Source: Affinibrenneria salicis
Lineage (GTDB): Bacteria; Pseudomonadota; Gammaproteobacteria; Enterobacterales; Enterobacteriaceae
Reading direction: 5' to 3'
Assembly (NCBI RefSeq): GCF_008710095.1
Contig: NZ_VYKJ01000003.1
Span: 62,001-126,000, forward strand
DNA length: 64,000 bases
How positions within the stretch are numbered: the first letter of the stretch is position 1; each line of letters starts with the position of its first letter. The notes under the pieces were generated by a model. That model ran no database searches, had not been told where the DNA came from, and saw nothing but the letters and a program-made list of their open reading frames with translations. Both the position numbers and the translations under genes were made by a program. Of this stretch, positions 8,901 to 17,837 are shown piece after piece.

Positions 8901-9779
8901 TTAGCCGGCGAAGCGGCGTTCGGCAACGCCGGTGACGCCCAGACCATAGATGGCGAACAGGCTGCCGCGCAGCTGATTGTCTTCCGGGAAGCGCGGCAGC
9001 GGCGGCTGGGCCATGGAGGTCACGTACAGGACGTCCAGTTTTTCTCCGCCAAACATCACGCTGGTGACTTTTTTCACCGGCATTTCGATGATGCGATCCA
9101 CCTCGCCGTCCGGGGTATAGCGCACCAGTTTCCCGGCATAAACCAGCGCATTCCACAGGCAGCCTTCGCTGTCGACCGTGGCGCCGTCGGCGGCGCCGCC
9201 TTCGCTGTCGTCCACCCGGCAAAACGTACGGCCATTCGCCAGATTGCCGGTGACGGTATCGTAGTCCCAGGCGCGGATCTCGCCGCTCCAGGTATCGGCA
9301 AAGTAGAAGGTGTCGCCGGCCGGGCTCCAGCACGGCGCGTTGGAGACGATGATGCCGCTCTGCAAATGATGCAAAGAGAAATCGCCGTCCAGCCGATAGA
9401 GCGCAGCGCTGGCCTCCTGTTCGAGCATATCCATGGAGCCAAAAATAAAGCGCCCCTGGCGATCGACTTTGCCGTCGTTCAGCCGGTTGTTGGGTTTATC
9501 GGCCTCCGGGTCATGGATAAGCTGCAGTTCGCCGCTGGCGAAATCTAACGTATGAATTCCGTGCTGCAGCGCCACCACCGCGCCGTCGCCGTCCTGGCGC
9601 AGCGCAAATGAGCCAATTTTCTGTCTCACGTCCCAGGCCTTGATCTGCGCCCCCTGGTCGGTGCAGGAAAAAAGGCGGCCGTCCTGGCTGTCTACCCAGT
9701 AAAGCCGTTGTTGTTCGACGTCCCATAGCGGGCTTTCCCCCAGCCGGGTTTTTAAATCGATTAACACTTCAATACGCAT
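8901..9779 (-). CDS. SMP-30/gluconolactonase family protein (lactonase)
   Basis: This 292-residue protein is an SMP-30/LRE-family beta-propeller, whose members hydrolyse sugar or other lactones with a divalent metal. All four expected metal ligands can be placed: Glu15 in GESPLW, Asn101 in RLNDGK, Asn147 in SNAPCW and Asp198 in ADGATVD. The SNAPCW block differs from the common SNGLAW. No signal peptide is seen, so it is cytoplasmic. GGAGG lies five bases before the second of two adjacent ATGs, hence the start at 9779. It lies between two MFS transporter genes, suggesting an imported lactone or a lactone intermediate. The substrate is not identifiable. Confidence 0.9.
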   Translation of the reverse strand: MRIEVLIDLKTRLGESPLWDVEQQRLYWVDSQDGRLFSCTDQGAQIKAWDVRQKIGSFALRQDGDGAVVALQHGIHTLDFASGELQLIHDPEADKPNNRLNDGKVDRQGRFIFGSMDMLEQEASAALYRLDGDFSLHHLQSGIIVSNAPCWSPAGDTFYFADTWSGEIRAWDYDTVTGNLANGRTFCRVDDSEGGAADGATVDSEGCLWNALVYAGKLVRYTPDGEVDRIIEMPVKKVTSVMFGGEKLDVLYVTSMAQPPLPRFPEDNQLRGSLFAIYGLGVTGVAERRFAG

Positions 9780-9811
9780 CATGGCCTCCGCCGCTGTTTG
9801 CAGAATGGTGG

Positions 9812-11158
9812 TTAACGTTTATGGTCGTGAATCGCCGCGCTTACGTCAGGCGCGGGCGTTTTCTCGCTGTTGCGAATAAACGTGGAGACGACCGAGCCGA
9901 TAATCAGCAACGCCACCGCGAACCACAGCCCCGAGGTGGCGGTCCCCGTGTGATCTTCAAAGGCGCCGAGAATAAAGGGGCCGAGGAAACCGCCGCACAG
10001 CCCGAGGCAGTTCAGCAGGCCGAAACTGCCCGCCAGCATATGGCCGCTCATCACGTTGGGCAGCCAACTGAAGATGATCGACTGCACGGCGAAGAACATT
10101 GAGGCGGCCACGCAGAATCCGACCAGCGCGTAGCCCTGATAGCCGACGGCGCCGATCACCATGCCAAACGCCATGACCAGATAACCCAGCGTCAGCATCC
10201 GTCTCGAGCGCGTTTCGTTGCGGGCAAAGCGGGGCAGCAGCACGCCGCCGAACGCCGCGGCGATCCACGGGATCGCGGTCAACAAGCCCACCTGGAGCGA
10301 GGAGAGTCCGCCCCAGGCGCCAATAATGCCGGGCAGGAAGTAGCTCAGACCGTAAACGGAAAACTGATGGGTAAAGTAGATCAGCACCAGCAGTAGAAAA
10401 ACGCCGGTGGACAGCGCTTCTTTCAGCGAGAAGCGGGACGGCGCGTGGTTGGCTTGCTGCGCCTCGCCGGCCAGTTTGTCTTCGATAAAGCGGATATCTT
10501 CCGGCGTCAGCCAGTTGGCGTCCGCCGGTTTATCCGGCAAAACGCGCCAGACTACAACGGACAGGGCGACGGCCGGCAGTCCCTCGATGAAGAACATCCA
10601 CTGCCAGCCGGCCCAGCCCGCCATTCCGTCCAGGTTCAGCAGTGCGCCGCCGAGCGGCGCGCCGATGATATTGGCCAGACAGACGCCGAGCAGAAACATG
10701 CCGGTGGCTCTGGCGCGCTCTTCGCGGCCGAACCACAGCGTCAGGTAATAGATGATGCCGGGGTAAAGTCCGGCCTCCGCGGCGCCCAGCAACAGGCGCA
10801 TGGCATAAAAGGAATAAGGGCCGGTGACAAAGGCCATGGCGCAGGAGATGATGCCCCAGGTGATCATAATGCGCGCGATCCAGCGTCTGGCGCCCACTCT
10901 GGCAAGGATCAGATTGCTGGGGATTTCCAGTATCGAGTAGGTAAGAAAAAACAGCCCGGCGCCCAGGCCGAAGGCCGTCGCCGACAGACCGATATCCACC
11001 GACATGGTTTCCTTCGCCATGCCGATATTGGTGCGGTCGATAAAACTGATGATATAAGCGATGATCAGCAACGGCATCAGATGACGATAGATTTTTTTAT
11101 TGGTGCGTTTTTCCTGCTCTTGTATGGCTAACGTCGCCTTTTCATTGAGTGCAGACAT
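9812..11158 (-). CDS. MFS transporter of the anion:cation symporter (ACS) family
   Basis: The 448-residue protein has 12 predicted helices. Typical ACS features include YIISFIDRTNIGMAKETM after helix 1, LEIPSNLILARVGARRWIARIM for the loop between helices 2 and 3, and AAEAGLYPGIIYYLTLWF in helix 4. Such transporters move carboxylates (phthalate, tartrate, hexuronates, glucarate) with H+ or Na+. I chose the start at 11158, with GGGGAA upstream, over a 17-residue in-frame extension. It stands 33 bases upstream of the lactonase gene and 135 bases downstream of the thiolase gene. Import of the substrate for the cluster is inferred from position. Confidence 0.9.
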   Translation of the reverse strand: MSALNEKATLAIQEQEKRTNKKIYRHLMPLLIIAYIISFIDRTNIGMAKETMSVDIGLSATAFGLGAGLFFLTYSILEIPSNLILARVGARRWIARIMITWGIISCAMAFVTGPYSFYAMRLLLGAAEAGLYPGIIYYLTLWFGREERARATGMFLLGVCLANIIGAPLGGALLNLDGMAGWAGWQWMFFIEGLPAVALSVVVWRVLPDKPADANWLTPEDIRFIEDKLAGEAQQANHAPSRFSLKEALSTGVFLLLVLIYFTHQFSVYGLSYFLPGIIGAWGGLSSLQVGLLTAIPWIAAAFGGVLLPRFARNETRSRRMLTLGYLVMAFGMVIGAVGYQGYALVGFCVAASMFFAVQSIIFSWLPNVMSGHMLAGSFGLLNCLGLCGGFLGPFILGAFEDHTGTATSGLWFAVALLIIGSVVSTFIRNSEKTPAPDVSAAIHDHKR

Positions 11159-11262
11159 GGTTACTATTCCCCTGTTGTTGCGGTCGAAGACCCGCATCGG
11201 CGTTGTCAAACGTTCCCGATGCGTCAGCTCAGGTTGCGAATGGTCAAAACAGCACGACGTCC

Positions 11263-11285
11263 GGCCCGATGCCCCACATCGGGCC
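11263..11285 (-). repeat. Strong hairpin between thiolase and ACS transporter genes
   Basis: GGCCCGATG and CATCGGGCC form a perfect 9-bp stem with a five-base loop, starting nine bases beyond the thiolase stop. On the minus strand it is not followed by a U-run, so it looks like an mRNA-stability or partial-termination structure separating enzyme genes from transporter genes. Confidence 0.5.
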
Positions 11286-11293
11286 TTCTTTCA

Positions 11294-12484
11294 TCAGACG
11301 CTTTCGCGTTCGAACAGCATCGAAATACCCTGGCCGCCGCCGATACACATCGTGACAAGGCCGCGGCGCGCGGCGCGGCGTTCCATTTCATACAGCAGTT
11401 TCACCGGCAGAATGGCGCCGCTGGCGCCGACCGGGTGACCCAGCGCGATGGCGCCGCCGTTGACGTTGACGCGTCCGGGGTCCAGATGCAGCTCGTTCAT
11501 TACCGCCAGCGCCTGCGCGGCGAAGGCTTCGTTCAGCTCAATCAGATCCACGGACTGGATGTCCATATCCAGCCTGGACATTAGCTTTCGGGTGGCCGGC
11601 GCCGGGCCGAATCCCATGATGGCGGCGTCGCACCCCGCGACCGCCCAGCCGCGGATAGTCATGCGGGGCGACAAACCTCGTTTTTCCGCCTGCCGGCGCG
11701 ACATCATGACCAGCGCGGCGGCGCCGTCGTTAATGCCCGACGCGTTGCCGGCGGTAATCACCCCGTCGGTTTTAAACGCCGGGCGCAGCGCCGCCAGTTT
11801 TGCGCGCGGCGTATCGCGCGGGTGTTCGTCGGTGTTGAATATCCGCGTCGTTTTTTTACCGTCAGGCACCGTGAGCGGCAGAATCTGCTCGCGGAAATGG
11901 CCTTCGGCGATGGCCTGCAGCGCTTTCTGCTGGCTGCGCCAGGCGAAATCATCCATCGCTTCGCGGCTGACGTTGAACTGCCGGGCGACATTTTCGGCGG
12001 TGATGCCGTTGTGGTACGGCCCCTCCGGCCAGGTGAGTATCGAGATTAATCCGTCCTCCAGCTCGCCGCCGCCCATGCGGTAGCCGTAGCGCGCGCGCCG
12101 CAGGTAGTAGGGCAAGCGGGTCATGTTCTCGGTGCCGCACGCCACCACCACGTCAGCCTGCCCGCTCTGAATCAACATCATGCCGTCGGCCAGCGCCTGC
12201 AGCCCCGATCCGCACTGGCGGTTGACCGAGTAGGCGGTGGTTTCCCGCGGCAGACCGGCGCGCAGCTGGCAGATGCGCGCGATAAATCCGCTTTCGGCGA
12301 TCTGCCCGACGTTGCCGACCACGACCTCATCCACCTCGTGCGGGGCAATGCCGGCCCGGGCAACGGCCTCGCGGATTACCGCCGCGCCCAGATCGTGCTG
12401 GTGGGTCTCTTTAAAACTGCCGCCGAAAGTGCCGATGGCGGTGCGTACTCCGCTGACGATGACGATGTCATTTGCCTGTTTCAT
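11294..12484 (-). CDS. Acetyl-CoA C-acyltransferase (thiolase)
   Basis: At 396 residues this is a standard thiolase of the AtoB/PhaA/PcaF group. It carries the acyl-accepting Cys91 in NRQCGSGLQA, His350 in GHPVGASGA and the C-terminal Cys380 in CIGGGQG, the complete catalytic set. The reaction is CoA-dependent cleavage of a 3-ketoacyl-CoA, or its reverse condensation. AAGGAG lies five bases before the ATG, and the gene follows the SDR gene by nine bases, so they are co-transcribed. With a CoA ligase and CoA-transferase upstream, degradation ending in acetyl-CoA or a shortened acyl-CoA is likelier than biosynthesis. Chain-length preference cannot be told. Confidence 0.93.
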   Translation of the reverse strand: MKQANDIVIVSGVRTAIGTFGGSFKETHQHDLGAAVIREAVARAGIAPHEVDEVVVGNVGQIAESGFIARICQLRAGLPRETTAYSVNRQCGSGLQALADGMMLIQSGQADVVVACGTENMTRLPYYLRRARYGYRMGGGELEDGLISILTWPEGPYHNGITAENVARQFNVSREAMDDFAWRSQQKALQAIAEGHFREQILPLTVPDGKKTTRIFNTDEHPRDTPRAKLAALRPAFKTDGVITAGNASGINDGAAALVMMSRRQAEKRGLSPRMTIRGWAVAGCDAAIMGFGPAPATRKLMSRLDMDIQSVDLIELNEAFAAQALAVMNELHLDPGRVNVNGGAIALGHPVGASGAILPVKLLYEMERRAARRGLVTMCIGGGQGISMLFERESV

Positions 12485-12493
12485 TTGCTCTCC

Positions 12494-13228
12494 TTACAGC
12501 ACCATGCCGCCGCCGACGTTAATGACTTCCCCGTTGATATAGCGGGCGCCGTCAGAGGCCAGAAACGCCGCGCACTCGCCGATATCCGTCGTTTCGCCGG
12601 CATAGCCCGCGGGGATCTTGTTGATCATTATTTCTCGCACTTTGTCCGGCACGCCGCGCGTCATATCGGTATCGATAAAGCCCGGACAGATGGCGTTGAC
12701 GGTGACGCCTTTACGCGCCAGTTCGCGGCAGGCCGTTTTGGTCAGACCGATCACGCCGGCCTTGGACGCCGCATAGTTGGACTGGCCGACGTTGCCCAGC
12801 CAACTGGCGGAGGCGATGTTGATAATCCGGCCATAGCCGCGTTCACGCATGCGGATCGCCGCCTGCTGCATGCATAAGAATGTGCCTTTGAGGTTGACGT
12901 CGATAACCGCGTCCCAGTCCGCATCGCTCAGTTTATGCAGCATGGCGTCACGGTTAATGCCGGCGTTATTGACCAGGATGTCAATCGGCCCAAGTTGCGA
13001 TTCGGCCAGTTCAAACAGCGTATTGACCTGGTCGCGTTCGGCGATATTGCAGGGGATGAAGATGGCCTGACTGCCCGCCTCACGCAGCTGGGCGGCGCAG
13101 CTTTCGCCGCCGCTGTCCAGATCGGAGATCACGACGCGAGCGCCTTCGCGGGCCAGAACCTGCGCGATGCTCTGGCCGATACCGCGCGCGCTGCCGGTGA
13201 CGATGGCGACTTTGTTAGTGAGTTTCAT
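12494..13228 (-). CDS. FabG-like short-chain dehydrogenase (3-oxoacyl-CoA/ACP reductase family)
   Basis: The 244-residue SDR has the cofactor glycine motif TGSARGIG at residues 11-18, NNAG at 87-90 and catalytic Ser140, Tyr152 and Lys156 (YAASK). It resembles FabG and acetoacetyl-CoA reductase PhaB. An Asp after the second beta strand (about residue 36, VISDLDSG) hints at NAD(H) rather than NADP(H) use, which would suit oxidation of a 3-hydroxyacyl-CoA. Its start overlaps the CoA-transferase stop in an ATGA, showing translational coupling, and the thiolase gene follows after nine bases. It is not the housekeeping fabG, which sits in a fab cluster in enterobacteria. Confidence 0.9.
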   Translation of the reverse strand: MKLTNKVAIVTGSARGIGQSIAQVLAREGARVVISDLDSGGESCAAQLREAGSQAIFIPCNIAERDQVNTLFELAESQLGPIDILVNNAGINRDAMLHKLSDADWDAVIDVNLKGTFLCMQQAAIRMRERGYGRIINIASASWLGNVGQSNYAASKAGVIGLTKTACRELARKGVTVNAICPGFIDTDMTRGVPDKVREIMINKIPAGYAGETTDIGECAAFLASDGARYINGEVINVGGGMVL

Positions 13229-14832
13229 TCTGTGTTTTCCTCCTGGTTGAGGTGAACCTGCCGGGTCAGCGCGGAGGCCAGCCCGAACGGCGCCTCGTTG
13301 AACAGGGCGCTGTCCATTACGGTTAAATCGGGCGCGATAAGCGGGCGAAACGCCATCTGCCGCACAATATCGCGCTCAAGATCGATGCCTGGCGCTATCT
13401 CGGTCAGCACCGGGCCTTCGCGGCGCAGTTCGAATACCGCCCGCTCGGTGACGAAATGCATCTTTTGGCCCTTTGCCCGCGCCAGTTCGCCGTTGTAAGA
13501 GATTTGATTAACCGCCTTGACCAGTTTGCATACTTCGCCTTCGCGCAGAATGCGCAGTTGGCCCTGCCGGCAGGCAATGTCCAGCCCTTTGGCGGTAAAA
13601 GAGGAACAGAACACCACATGGCGCGCGTTCTGGGTAATATCGATAAATCCGCCGGCGCCGGGGCAGGCGTCGCCGAGACGGGTGGCGTTAACGTGGCCGA
13701 GCGGATCCATCTCGCCGGCTCCCATGTAGGTGATATCCACGCCGGCGCCGTTGTAGTAGAGCATCTGCTCCTGGTGGCTGATCATGGCGCTCAGATTGCG
13801 GCCGATGCCAAAGTCGGCGCCGCCGGCCTGCAGTCCGCCGTATATGCCGGACTCCACGGTGATCGTCACGTCATCCGTTACGCCTTCTTCATGGATCACG
13901 GCGCCGATAACGTCGTTGGGAATACCGGTGCCGAGATTGATCACGCAGCCGGGCGTGAGATAGCGGCAGGCAATCCGGCCAATCAGCTTGCGCAGATTGA
14001 GCGGCAGCGGGGCGCTCTGACTGGTCGGTAAGCGGATATCGCCGCATAGCGCCGGATCAAATGCCCAGCCGGAGGTTTGCCGGTGATCGTTCTGCGGATC
14101 GTCGCAGACTACGATGGCGTCGATAAGCGTGCCCGGCACGGTAACCTTTTTCGGGTGCAGCGAGCCGCGCGCCACGCGGTATTTCACCTGCGCCAGCACT
14201 TTCGCGCCGTAGCGTTTAGCGGCCAGCACCGCCGGCAGCACCTCCAGTTTCATCGCCTCTTCATCGGTAGTGAGGTTGCCGTCGCTATCGGCGTGCGTGC
14301 CGCGGATGATCACTACGTCGAGCGGAATGGCGGGGTAGAACAGAAACTCCTCGCCGCGCAGGGTCAGGTGCTCAATCCGGTGCGGCTGTCGGCGCGTGCG
14401 CGGGTTCATGCGGCCGCCCTCCTGACGCGGGTCGACGAAGGTGCCCAGTCCCACCTGGGACAGCCGTCCCGGCAGGCCGGCGGCCATGTCGCCGTAGAGA
14501 TGCACCATCTGCCCCTGCGGCAGGCACCAGGCTTCCACTTCGTCGTTGTTGATCATCGTCATCCAGCGCGGCGCCAGCCCCCAATGCGAGCCGATAATGC
14601 GCGTCACCAGGCCAGGATGCGCGAAGTGCTGATTTCCGCGCTGCCGATCGCACTGCCCGGCGGCGTGGACAAGGGTGAGATCGCGCGGCGTTCCTTCGTT
14701 AATAAAACGCGCTTCGATAGCCTTCAGGATCGATTCCGCCGCGCTGATTAACGTCATCCCCACGGTGCATAGCGTGTCGCCGTTATTAATCAGAGCGGCC
14801 GCCTGCCCGGCGCTGATGAATTTATTTTTCAC
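13225..14832 (-). CDS. Acyl-CoA:carboxylate CoA-transferase (YdiF/propionate CoA-transferase type)
   Basis: This 535-residue protein is a fused alpha-beta family I CoA-transferase, as in YdiF and propionate CoA-transferase (about 520-530 residues). The N-terminal half carries the alpha domain and the C-terminal half the beta domain. The catalytic Glu327, which forms the glutamyl-CoA thioester, lies in TVESGIYGG. NLGTGIPND near 299-307 and the oxyanion-region GMT near 25-27 also fit. Translation probably starts at the GTG at 14832, eight bases after GGGAGG; the coding region overlaps the ligase gene end by 11 bases and the SDR gene by four. Donor and acceptor acids are unknown; acetyl- or acetoacetyl-CoA exchange is plausible. 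Confidence 0.92.
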   Translation of the reverse strand: MKNKFISAGQAAALINNGDTLCTVGMTLISAAESILKAIEARFINEGTPRDLTLVHAAGQCDRQRGNQHFAHPGLVTRIIGSHWGLAPRWMTMINNDEVEAWCLPQGQMVHLYGDMAAGLPGRLSQVGLGTFVDPRQEGGRMNPRTRRQPHRIEHLTLRGEEFLFYPAIPLDVVIIRGTHADSDGNLTTDEEAMKLEVLPAVLAAKRYGAKVLAQVKYRVARGSLHPKKVTVPGTLIDAIVVCDDPQNDHRQTSGWAFDPALCGDIRLPTSQSAPLPLNLRKLIGRIACRYLTPGCVINLGTGIPNDVIGAVIHEEGVTDDVTITVESGIYGGLQAGGADFGIGRNLSAMISHQEQMLYYNGAGVDITYMGAGEMDPLGHVNATRLGDACPGAGGFIDITQNARHVVFCSSFTAKGLDIACRQGQLRILREGEVCKLVKAVNQISYNGELARAKGQKMHFVTERAVFELRREGPVLTEIAPGIDLERDIVRQMAFRPLIAPDLTVMDSALFNEAPFGLASALTRQVHLNQEENTE

Positions 14833-16393
14833 TCTCGTTCCTCCCGGTAAAATAAGGGGCGTATTCCGACATTTTTTCTCTTAATTGCCGCTTGCTGATT
14901 TTTCCATTGTGGGTTCGCGGCAGCGTGCGGGTAAAAATAATACGCGCCGGTAATTTAAAGCGGGCCACTTTGGTCTTTAACCAACCGATAATTTCATCGC
15001 TGATCAGACTGCACTGGTTTTCCGGCACGATGAATGCGACCGGTTCTTCGCCATATACCGGACTGGGGGCGGGTATTACGGCCACTTCTTTTACGCCGGA
15101 ATAGGTTGAAATAATATTCTCCAGCTCAATGGAATAAATCTTTTCGCCGCCGCGATTAATAATGTCTTTGCTGCGGTCTTTAATAAACAGATAGCCGTCT
15201 TCGTCCAGATAACCCAGATCGCCGGTATAAAACCATCCATCCCGGAAGCAGGCCGCGTCTTTCTCCGCCATCTTCCAGTACTGGCGAATAACGACCGGTC
15301 CCTTTAACCAGATATGACCAATTTGCCCGTGGTCGAGATCGCGATGTTGATTATCGCGAATCGCGATGTGTAATCCCGGGATCGCTTTACCTGAGCTGCC
15401 GATTTTATTACTGCCCCAGACATCGTCAGAAAAAATCGTGGCGGGAGAGGTGGTTTCCGTGAGCCCGTAAACCGGGTGAATAGCGGTATGTGGAAAACGT
15501 TCTTTTAGCTCTTTAATTAATCCTTCGTTCAGATGACCGGCACCGCAGGCAATTGCGCGCAGAGAAGGGAATATTTCAGGCTGCGCATTTTCATGTTGCG
15601 CCGCTCTGTTTTTTATCGCCTGACATAAAAGAATAAATACCGTGGGCGAACCATGCAAAAAAGTAATATTTTCCGTGCGGACGGTATCGATTACCTGACC
15701 GGCGTTAAATCGGTGCTGTAGCCAGATCGCGCCCCCCTGGCAGATAAACAGCGCCAGTAATGCCGAAAGTCCGGTAATGTGGTAGATCGGCACCGCCAGA
15801 ACGGTGCTGTCCCGGGCGGTTAAGGCGAACTTTTCCGCATAGGCCTGAACGGCGCTCAGTAAATTACCGTGTGTGATCAACGCGCCTTTAGGCGCGCCGG
15901 TGGTGCCGGAGGTGAACATAATGACGGCCGTGTCTTCCCGCTGCAGCGCCGGCGCCGCAATCGGTTCGTCTGTGGGTAAGGTCAGGGCCGGCCATTCCGA
16001 CAGGGAAACGCAGCGGGCGCCTTCCACTCGCGAGAGCCAGTCCTGGCCGTTGCTGTTGTAAAATACCGCCTGCGGCGCGATATGGCTGATCAGATTTTCG
16101 CCTTCCGGCTGTTTGAGTTTGGTGCTGAAAGGGACGACTTCTATTCCCAGACCGAGGGCGGCGAAAAACATTTCGCAGAATGCCGGATGATTTCCCCAGG
16201 CCAGAACAATGCGATCGCCCTTACGCAACGACCAGGTACCGGACAGTTGCGCCATCACCTGCTTTACCCGTTGATGGAACGCGCCGTAACTATAGCGCCG
16301 CTCTTCAAACGCCAGCGCCAGCGCTTGTGGCTGACGTTGCGCATTCCGGCATAGGATCTGATAAAGGTTCTCGAAAACGACGGCGGCGCCCAT
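14822..16393 (-). CDS. AMP-forming acyl-CoA synthetase/ligase
   Basis: A 523-residue member of the adenylate-forming (ANL) family. It has the P-loop TSGTTGAPKG at 161-170, YGLTETTSP near 320, YTGDLGYLDEDGY near 395, the hinge region KDRSKDIINRGGEKIYS after it and the C-terminal Lys motif NGKISKRQLR near 505. It should convert a carboxylic acid, ATP and CoA to acyl-CoA, AMP and PPi. It is the first gene of the minus-strand cluster, with AGGAGAAACAA before the ATG, and overlaps the CoA-transferase gene by 11 bases. Having both a ligase and a CoA-transferase gives two routes of activation. Acyl specificity is not readable from these motifs. Confidence 0.93.
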   Translation of the reverse strand: MGAAVVFENLYQILCRNAQRQPQALALAFEERRYSYGAFHQRVKQVMAQLSGTWSLRKGDRIVLAWGNHPAFCEMFFAALGLGIEVVPFSTKLKQPEGENLISHIAPQAVFYNSNGQDWLSRVEGARCVSLSEWPALTLPTDEPIAAPALQREDTAVIMFTSGTTGAPKGALITHGNLLSAVQAYAEKFALTARDSTVLAVPIYHITGLSALLALFICQGGAIWLQHRFNAGQVIDTVRTENITFLHGSPTVFILLCQAIKNRAAQHENAQPEIFPSLRAIACGAGHLNEGLIKELKERFPHTAIHPVYGLTETTSPATIFSDDVWGSNKIGSSGKAIPGLHIAIRDNQHRDLDHGQIGHIWLKGPVVIRQYWKMAEKDAACFRDGWFYTGDLGYLDEDGYLFIKDRSKDIINRGGEKIYSIELENIISTYSGVKEVAVIPAPSPVYGEEPVAFIVPENQCSLISDEIIGWLKTKVARFKLPARIIFTRTLPRTHNGKISKRQLREKMSEYAPYFTGRNESEK

Positions 16394-16605
16394 TTGTTTC
16401 TCCTGGCAAAGCTCGATGGCGATGTCAGCAGTCTGGAAGATTTATCAGCATCAAGTTGCGGCGCCATTCACAACAAAATCGCAACAAAAAAATATTATCA
16501 TTGTAACCTTGCACAACGCGGCGCGAGCAGGCTCAACTTTTTGGCGGCGGGGGACGCAGCGTGGGTTTAGCCTGGTTTATTAATGAAGGCGTCGGAAATA
16601 TCGTG

Positions 16606-16634
16606 GCGCGCATCTGCTGTGCGCGGATGCGCGC
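16606..16634. repeat. Perfect 9-bp inverted repeat in the gap downstream of pflA
   Basis: GCGCGCATC and GATGCGCGC flank an 11-base spacer. The GC-rich stem has no U-run on either side. It may be a REP-like unit, a regulator site or a 3' mRNA structure; nothing in the sequence decides this. Confidence 0.4.
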
Positions 16635-16644
16635 GGCGGTGAAG

Positions 16645-16658
16645 GCCGGTTAACCGGC
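16645..16658. repeat. Palindrome GCCGGTTAACCGGC
   Basis: A perfect 14-base palindrome 10 bases after the preceding inverted repeat. A dyad of this kind could be an operator for a dimeric regulator or part of a folded repeat unit; neither is shown. Confidence 0.35.
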
Positions 16659-16972
16659 GGGGCTTTCCTTACTGATAAAGCGAGCGGCGCTATAGCCCGG
16701 CGCCGACGAAGGTCCGGCAGGCCCGCCCGTTTAGCTGCAGTTTTTGTGGCGAACGGTTAACGGTGGAACGGGATAACCTGGCTAAGGAGAGACGCGGGAA
16801 TGTTGCGCCGGTGAGCGCGCTTATATTCTGATCGGACGAGGGCATTTTTCCTCACGGCGCCGACGGTCGGTTTGCGTCGCGCCATTCGAAAAGCGCACGC
16901 GCGGCGAGAAACGGAGCGAAGGGGGAAGAACGTCGACGCAGAGGGTGAGACCGCGCCGACGCAAGTTGCCGT

Positions 16973-17713
16973 TTAGTACATGACCTTGTGGCCGTAGCTT
17001 TCCAGAATGGCTTTAACCCGGTTCATGGTCTCGGCCTTCGGCGGGTGTACGCCGTCCAGCTTATATTCCTCGCCCATGGCGATCCATTTATGTTTGCCGA
17101 GTTCGTGGTATGGCAGCAGCTCGATTTTTTCGATGTTGCCCATATTTTTAGTGAATTCGCCCAGCAGATGGGCGGACTTGTCGTCATCCGACCAGCCGGG
17201 AACGACCACATAGCGAATCCAGGTGCGCTGGTTACGTTTGGCCAGATAGCGCGCGAATTCCAGCGTACGGTGGTTGGACACGCCGACCAGATTCTGGTGG
17301 ATGTCATCGTCCATCTGCTTCAGATCGAGCATGACCAGATCGGTCACGTCGAGCAATTCGTCAATGACCGGATCGTAGCGACGAACGAAACCGTTGGTAT
17401 CCAGACAGGTATTGATTCCTTCCGCCTGGCAGGCGCGGAACCAGTCGCGCACGAATTCGGCCTGCAGGATCGCCTCGCCGCCCGAAGCGGTAACGCCGCC
17501 GCCGGAGGCCTTCATAAAGTGTCGATAGGTTACGACCTCTTTCATCAGCTCTTCCACGGTGACTTCCTGACCGCCATGGGTATCCCAGGTATCGCGGTTG
17601 TGGCAGTACAGACAGCGCATCAGGCAGCCCTGAAAGAAGGTGATGAAGCGAATGCCCGGACCATCGACGGTGCCACAGGATTCAAAGGAATGGATGCGAC
17701 CAGTTACTGACAT
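16973..17713 (-). CDS. pflA: Pyruvate formate-lyase-activating enzyme
   Basis: The 246-residue protein equals E. coli PflA in length. It is a radical SAM enzyme: Cys30, Cys34 and Cys37 in the CxxxCxxC motif ([11 protein letters not shown]) bind the 4Fe-4S cluster that cleaves S-adenosylmethionine and generates the glycyl radical on PflB. ASGGEA near residue 78 fits the SAM-binding GGE motif. The start at 17713 gives the family N-terminus MSVTGRIHS; a 54-residue in-frame extension has no similarity and overlaps a hairpin. It is downstream of pflB on the same strand, but a terminator and a 256-bp repeat element lie between, so it probably has its own promoter. Confidence 0.97.
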   Translation of the reverse strand: MSVTGRIHSFESCGTVDGPGIRFITFFQGCLMRCLYCHNRDTWDTHGGQEVTVEELMKEVVTYRHFMKASGGGVTASGGEAILQAEFVRDWFRACQAEGINTCLDTNGFVRRYDPVIDELLDVTDLVMLDLKQMDDDIHQNLVGVSNHRTLEFARYLAKRNQRTWIRYVVVPGWSDDDKSAHLLGEFTKNMGNIEKIELLPYHELGKHKWIAMGEEYKLDGVHPPKAETMNRVKAILESYGHKVMY

Positions 17714-17837
17714 TGCGGGGTTTTCTCCAGTTTTGACCGAACAATAGCGGTCTGGTATTAGCGCAGTCGAAGAAAATCGAGCGATTATCCGCCGGCCAAC
17801 CCTTCCGACGGAAAAGCTGGCCGACGCTGCGTCGAAT

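Larger units (their letters stand above)
16394..16972. other. Gene-free gap between the acyl-CoA cluster and pflA
   Basis: About 580 bases with no credible gene. The part nearest 16393 (16460-16520) is AT-richer and should hold the promoter of the minus-strand acyl-CoA cluster; a TTGTGC then TATTTT pair at 16-base spacing is a weak candidate. Further right are a perfect 9-bp inverted repeat (16606-16634) and a 14-base palindrome (16645-16658). The remainder to 16972 is GC-rich without recognised signals and is downstream of pflA. Confidence 0.5.

Noticed and set aside
11294..14832. Polyhydroxybutyrate biosynthesis operon (thiolase plus reductase)
   Set aside because: No PHA synthase or phasin is present, and the ligase, CoA-transferase, lactonase and importers argue for catabolism.
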